From the NCBI RefSeq assembly GCF_004342485.1, contig NZ_SMBU01000001.1, forward strand, positions 248,001-312,000: a stretch of DNA of 64,000 nucleotides. Direction: 5' to 3'. Source of the stretch: Roseateles saccharophilus. Its GTDB lineage: Bacteria; Pseudomonadota; Gammaproteobacteria; Burkholderiales; Burkholderiaceae_C. The position numbers were made by a program, and so were the translations under genes. Below, piece after piece: positions 61,322 through 64,000 of the stretch. Under the pieces are notes generated by a model. That model saw only the letters and a program-made list of their open reading frames with translations. It was not told the origin of the DNA and did not search any database. Numbering within the stretch: the stretch's first letter is position 1; every line of letters starts with the position of its first letter.

Positions 61322-62628
61322 TGCATCGCCTCGCTCCCTCCATCCTTGCCGTGACGCTGGCCCTGGCCGCCTTCAACGCCGCCGCCCAGACGCCCACGCT
61401 GCAGCCGGGGGACTACATCGCCGCCGTCGTCAACCAGGACGTCGTCGCCGCCAGCGAGGTCATCCAGCGCACCGAAAGGCTGCGTCAGGAAGCCCGCCAG
61501 AAGGGCGAGGTCATGCCCGAGACGGCCGGCCTGCGCAAGCAGGCGCTGGAGGCGCTGATCGAGGACCGCGTCCTCGTCACCTATGCCCGCGAGAACGGCG
61601 CGCGCATCGACGAGGCCGAGCTGGACCGCGTCGTCGCCAACGTGGCCGCGCAGAACAAGCTGACGCTGGAGCAACTGCGCGAGCGCCTGAAGACCGATGG
61701 CACCGACTACAAGAGCTTCCGCGAGAACCTGCGCGACCAGATGATGACCGAGCGCGTGCGCGAGCGCGAGGTGCAGGGGCGCATCAAGGTGACCGACGCC
61801 GAGATCGACGCCTGGCTCGACAAGAAGCGCGCCGCGCTGGAGCAGGGCGGCCAGATCAACCTCGCCCAGGTGCTGGTGTCCGTGCCCGAAGGTGCTGCGG
61901 AGAGCGTCGTCGCCGAGCGCCGTGCGCGTGCCGAGGAGGCCCTGGCCCGCATCAAGGGTGGCGAGGACTTCGCCAAGGTCGCCCGCGAGATCTCCGAGGA
62001 CGGCAACAAGGCGCGTGGCGGCGAGATCGGCATGCGCCCGGTCGACCGCCTGCCCGACGTCTTCGTCGCGGCCGTCAAGGGTCTGAAGACCGGCGAGGTC
62101 GCGCCCCAGCTGCTGCGCAGCGGCGCGGGCTTCCACATCCTCAAGGTCGTCGAACGCCACGGCGCGTCGGCGCTGACGCAGAGCCAGCAGACCCATGCCC
62201 GCCACATTCTGCTGCGTCCTTCGCCCCAGTTGAGCGCCGAGGTCGCGGCGCGCCGCCTGGTCGAGTACAAGCGCCAGATCGAATCCGGCCAGGCGACGTT
62301 TGAACAGCTCGCCAAGTCCTACTCCGAGGATGGCAGCGCCGAGAGCGGTGGCGACCTCGGCTGGATGGGGGCCGGCGGCTTCGTGCCCGAGTTCGAGGAG
62401 GCGATGAACGCGCTGCCCCTCGGCGGCATCTCGGGGCCGGTGGTGTCGCGCTTCGGCATCCACCTGATCCAGGTGTTGGAGCGCCGCGCCGTCGAGATCG
62501 AGCCCAAGCAACTGCGTGACCAGGCCCGCAACGCGCTGCGCGAGCAGAAGTACGACGAGGCCTACCAGGACTGGGTCAAGGACCTGCGCGCGAAAGCCTT
62601 CGTCGAAGTCCGCGAATGGCTCGATTGA
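61318..62628 (+). CDS. surA: Peptidyl-prolyl isomerase / chaperone SurA
   Basis: A 436-residue periplasmic chaperone for outer-membrane proteins. Signal peptide ([12 protein letters not shown]), N-domain ([24 protein letters not shown]), then two PpiC domains, the first starting at [13 protein letters not shown] (about 179) and the second at [11 protein letters not shown] (about 292). Length fits the family. Overlaps lptD by four bases (ATGA at 61318-61321) and rsmA by 13 bases, so the three are one unit. Confidence 0.95.
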   Translation: MMHRLAPSILAVTLALAAFNAAAQTPTLQPGDYIAAVVNQDVVAASEVIQRTERLRQEARQKGEVMPETAGLRKQALEALIEDRVLVTYARENGARIDEAELDRVVANVAAQNKLTLEQLRERLKTDGTDYKSFRENLRDQMMTERVREREVQGRIKVTDAEIDAWLDKKRAALEQGGQINLAQVLVSVPEGAAESVVAERRARAEEALARIKGGEDFAKVAREISEDGNKARGGEIGMRPVDRLPDVFVAAVKGLKTGEVAPQLLRSGAGFHILKVVERHGASALTQSQQTHARHILLRPSPQLSAEVAARRLVEYKRQIESGQATFEQLAKSYSEDGSAESGGDLGWMGAGGFVPEFEEAMNALPLGGISGPVVSRFGIHLIQVLERRAVEIEPKQLRDQARNALREQKYDEAYQDWVKDLRAKAFVEVREWLD

Positions 62629-63398
62629 GCGGCCAGCACATCCCGCGCAAGCGCTTCGGCCAGCACTTCCTGACCGACAAGGCGCTGATCGGCGCCATCG
62701 TCGACCTGATAGACCCGCAGCCGGGCGAGACCCTGGTCGAGATCGGGCCGGGCCTGGGCGCGATGACGCTGCCGCTGCTGGAGCGGCACAAGCCGCTGAC
62801 CGTCATCGAGCTGGACCGCGACCTGGCCGCGCGGCTGCGCAAGCGCGGCGATGTCGAGGTCATCGAGAGCGACGTGCTCAAGGTCGATTTCCACGAACTG
62901 GCGGTCGTCAAGGGCGCCAAGCTGCGCGTCGTCGGCAACCTGCCCTACAACATCTCCACGCCCATCCTCTTCCATCTGCTGGACGCGGTGGACGACGTCG
63001 TCGACCAGCATTTCATGCTGCAGAAGGAAGTCGTCGATCGCATGGCCGCCGGGCCGGGCGGCAAGGACTACGGGCGCCTGTCCGTGATGCTGCAGTGGCG
63101 CTATGACATCGAGTCGGTGCTGGATGTGCCGCCCGAAGCCTTCGACCCGCCGCCGCGCGTCGACTCGGCCATCGTGCGCATGCTGCCGCTGAAGACGCCG
63201 CCGGCGCTGGACCCGGCGTTGCTGGGCGCCCTCGTCGCCAGCGCCTTCTCGCAGCGCCGCAAGCTGTTGCGCCATAGCCTGGGCCACTGGCTGGCCGAGC
63301 GCGGCTACTCGGGCCACTTCGACCTGCAGCGTCGCGCCGAGGAAGTGCCGGTCGACGAGTTCGTCGCGCTGGCGCTGGAAGTCCCGCCGCAGAAATGA
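62616..63398 (+). CDS. rsmA: 16S rRNA dimethyladenosine transferase RsmA
   Basis: A 260-residue KsgA enzyme that dimethylates A1518 and A1519 of 16S rRNA. Motifs: FGQHFL (N-terminal), [11 protein letters not shown] (SAM), [18 protein letters not shown] (active site) and DPPPRVDSA. In many proteobacteria pdxA lies between surA and rsmA; here there is no pdxA. Followed at once by a terminator. Confidence 0.96.
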   Translation: MARLSGQHIPRKRFGQHFLTDKALIGAIVDLIDPQPGETLVEIGPGLGAMTLPLLERHKPLTVIELDRDLAARLRKRGDVEVIESDVLKVDFHELAVVKGAKLRVVGNLPYNISTPILFHLLDAVDDVVDQHFMLQKEVVDRMAAGPGGKDYGRLSVMLQWRYDIESVLDVPPEAFDPPPRVDSAIVRMLPLKTPPALDPALLGALVASAFSQRRKLLRHSLGHWLAERGYSGHFDLQRRAEEVPVDEFVALALEVPPQK

Positions 63399-63400
63399 AA

Positions 63401-63430
63401 ACGGGACCCGAGGGTCCCGTTGTTCTTCGT
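63401..63430. terminator. Bidirectional intrinsic terminator after rsmA
   Basis: ACGGGACCC and GGGTCCCGT form a 9-bp stem with a 2-base loop, preceded by A residues and followed by TTGTTCTT. Placed 3 bases past rsmA and 20 bases past the minus-strand small ORF, so it can end transcription from both sides. Confidence 0.85.
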
Positions 63431-63449
63431 TCGCGGGTTCAGCGCGGCA

Positions 63450-63641
63450 TCAAGCCGCATTGAGCCACATCGACGTATCGAAGGCGCTGCACATCATCGG
63501 CATGTTCACGCCGAAGTTGGGATTGCCAATCGTCGATTTCGCGCTTTTCGGCGCAGGCTTTTCAACCACCGGGGCCACCTCAGCAGCCCGCTCCCATGAC
63601 CCGTTTTCTTGGGAGCGGGCTACTGAAAAGAATAGAAACAC
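63450..63641 (-). CDS. Doubtful small ORF downstream of barstar
   Basis: A 63-codon frame on the minus strand overlapping the last 22 bases of barstar. Codon third positions in its last 45 codons are mostly G or C, which suggests coding, but no family is recognised, and the first 15 residues overlap a 12-bp hairpin. It has Lys/Pro-rich text (VVEKPAPKSAKSTIGNPNFG) and ends DTSMWLNAA. May be a small protein or chance. Confidence 0.3.
   Translation of the reverse strand: MFLFFSVARSQENGSWERAAEVAPVVEKPAPKSAKSTIGNPNFGVNMPMMCSAFDTSMWLNAA
63585..63621. repeat. 12-bp inverted repeat at the end of barstar
   Basis: AGCCCGCTCCCA (63585-63596) pairs perfectly with TGGGAGCGGGCT (63610-63621), loop 13 bases. 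The right arm covers the barstar stop. No T-run on either strand, so it is not a usual terminator. Unusual stability for a position inside a coding end. Confidence 0.7.
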
Positions 63642-64000
63642 CGGAAGGGGATCTTCCTGTCGGCCCAGTAGTCGGCCGTGTCGCGGAAGACATCGAGCAG
63701 CTGCTCGCGCGCCTCGCGGTCGAAGCGCACGTTGTCGGGCAACTGCTCCAGCACCACGACGAAGCCCGGCTGGCTGCCGGCCTTGTGGACGAGGTCGGTC
63801 ATGCAGTCATGCAGGGCGTCCAGGTTCTTGCCGAAGTGAGCCGGGAACAGGAAGGCCTGCGCGATGCCGTCGAGCACGTCCTGCTTGGACTGTGCCTCCG
63901 ACAGGTTGGCGTACAGGAAATGCTGGCCCGCTTCTTGGGCGGCCTGCATCAAGTCCTCGACCCGGTAGGCCCGTATGGCCTGCACGATATTGGGACGGAC
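63620..64000 (-). CDS. Barstar-family RNase inhibitor, 5' end outside window
   Basis: At least 126 residues of a barstar protein. The frame stays open to the window edge (VRPNI before the GTG at 63985), so the start may be beyond it. The family core is AFLFPAHFGKNLDALHDCMTD with the barnase-binding loop, and PGFVVVLEQLPDN and DVFRDTADYWADRKIPFRCFYSF follow. Barstars block barnase-type ribonucleases by direct binding. No ribonuclease gene is in the window; it may lie just outside. The last residues overlap a hairpin. Confidence 0.86.
   Translation of the reverse strand, partial: VRPNIVQAIRAYRVEDLMQAAQEAGQHFLYANLSEAQSKQDVLDGIAQAFLFPAHFGKNLDALHDCMTDLVHKAGSQPGFVVVLEQLPDNVRFDREAREQLLDVFRDTADYWADRKIPFRCFYSFQ

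Overview
The window is a stretch of very GC-rich chromosome (many 60-base lines exceed 70 % G+C) with strong third-position G/C bias and short, often negative, gene spacing. Gene content (lplT, lptD-surA-rsmA, metX-metW, PEP-CTERM surface protein, bufferin operon, TonB receptors, PEP-type and Tat exports) points to a free-living Gram-negative betaproteobacterium of the Burkholderiales, probably the Rubrivivax/Roseateles/Mitsuaria side of that order. This placement is inference from gene families, not from a database search. No rRNA, tRNA, insertion sequence, prophage or CRISPR array was seen, and no stretch above about 300 bases is free of genes.

Layout. 1-5231: the end of an MFS transporter (lplT), an SGNH hydrolase, a glutathione peroxidase, and a translationally coupled three-gene minus-strand operon encoding a PEP-CTERM surface protein, a DUF6445 oxygenase-like protein and a flavin-dependent tryptophan-halogenase-like enzyme. 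5362-9958: DUF2235 hydrolase, DUF2332 protein, aromatic aminotransferase, periplasmic binding-like protein. 10108-20752: a block rich in D-amino-acid and peptidoglycan functions (DadA-like oxidase, SxxK serine hydrolase, two LD-carboxypeptidases, PBP4-type carboxypeptidase, ornithine cyclodeaminase family) around a large TonB receptor. 20858-25260: a lipoprotein animal-type haem peroxidase and small enzymes (DUF1653, GNAT, ChaC-like).

25373-34227: a seven-gene minus-strand operon (TonB receptor, PhoD-like phosphatase, Tat-exported binding protein, phosphodiesterase, two permeases, ATPase) with a divergent DeoR regulator, looking like a complete outer-membrane-to-cytoplasm organophosphate/phosphonate acquisition system. 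34191-37629: murQ, an AmpG-like permease and a DigH/GHL10-like glycosidase, a MurNAc recycling operon. 37849-39872: bufA2-bufB-bufC, a bufferin (modified metallophore) operon. 39923-43752: a low-GC lipoprotein, periplasmic peroxiredoxin, amidase and two small proteins. 43753-47210: CecR/YbhGFSR-type export operon. 47338-50487: chemotaxis receptor, then metX-metW behind a SAM-II riboswitch. 50503-55783: small basic protein, a MORN-repeat protein with its partner lipoprotein, and a diguanylate cyclase. 55857-64000: M20 peptidase and LysR regulator, a shortened AmgK-like gene, lptD-surA-rsmA, and barstar.

The strongest candidates for something undescribed are the PEP-CTERM/DUF6445/halogenase operon (possible aromatic modification of an exported protein), the self-contained phosphate-ester uptake operon, and the apparent erosion of the AmgK sugar kinase at its usual place beside lptD in a chromosome that carries the alternative MurQ route.
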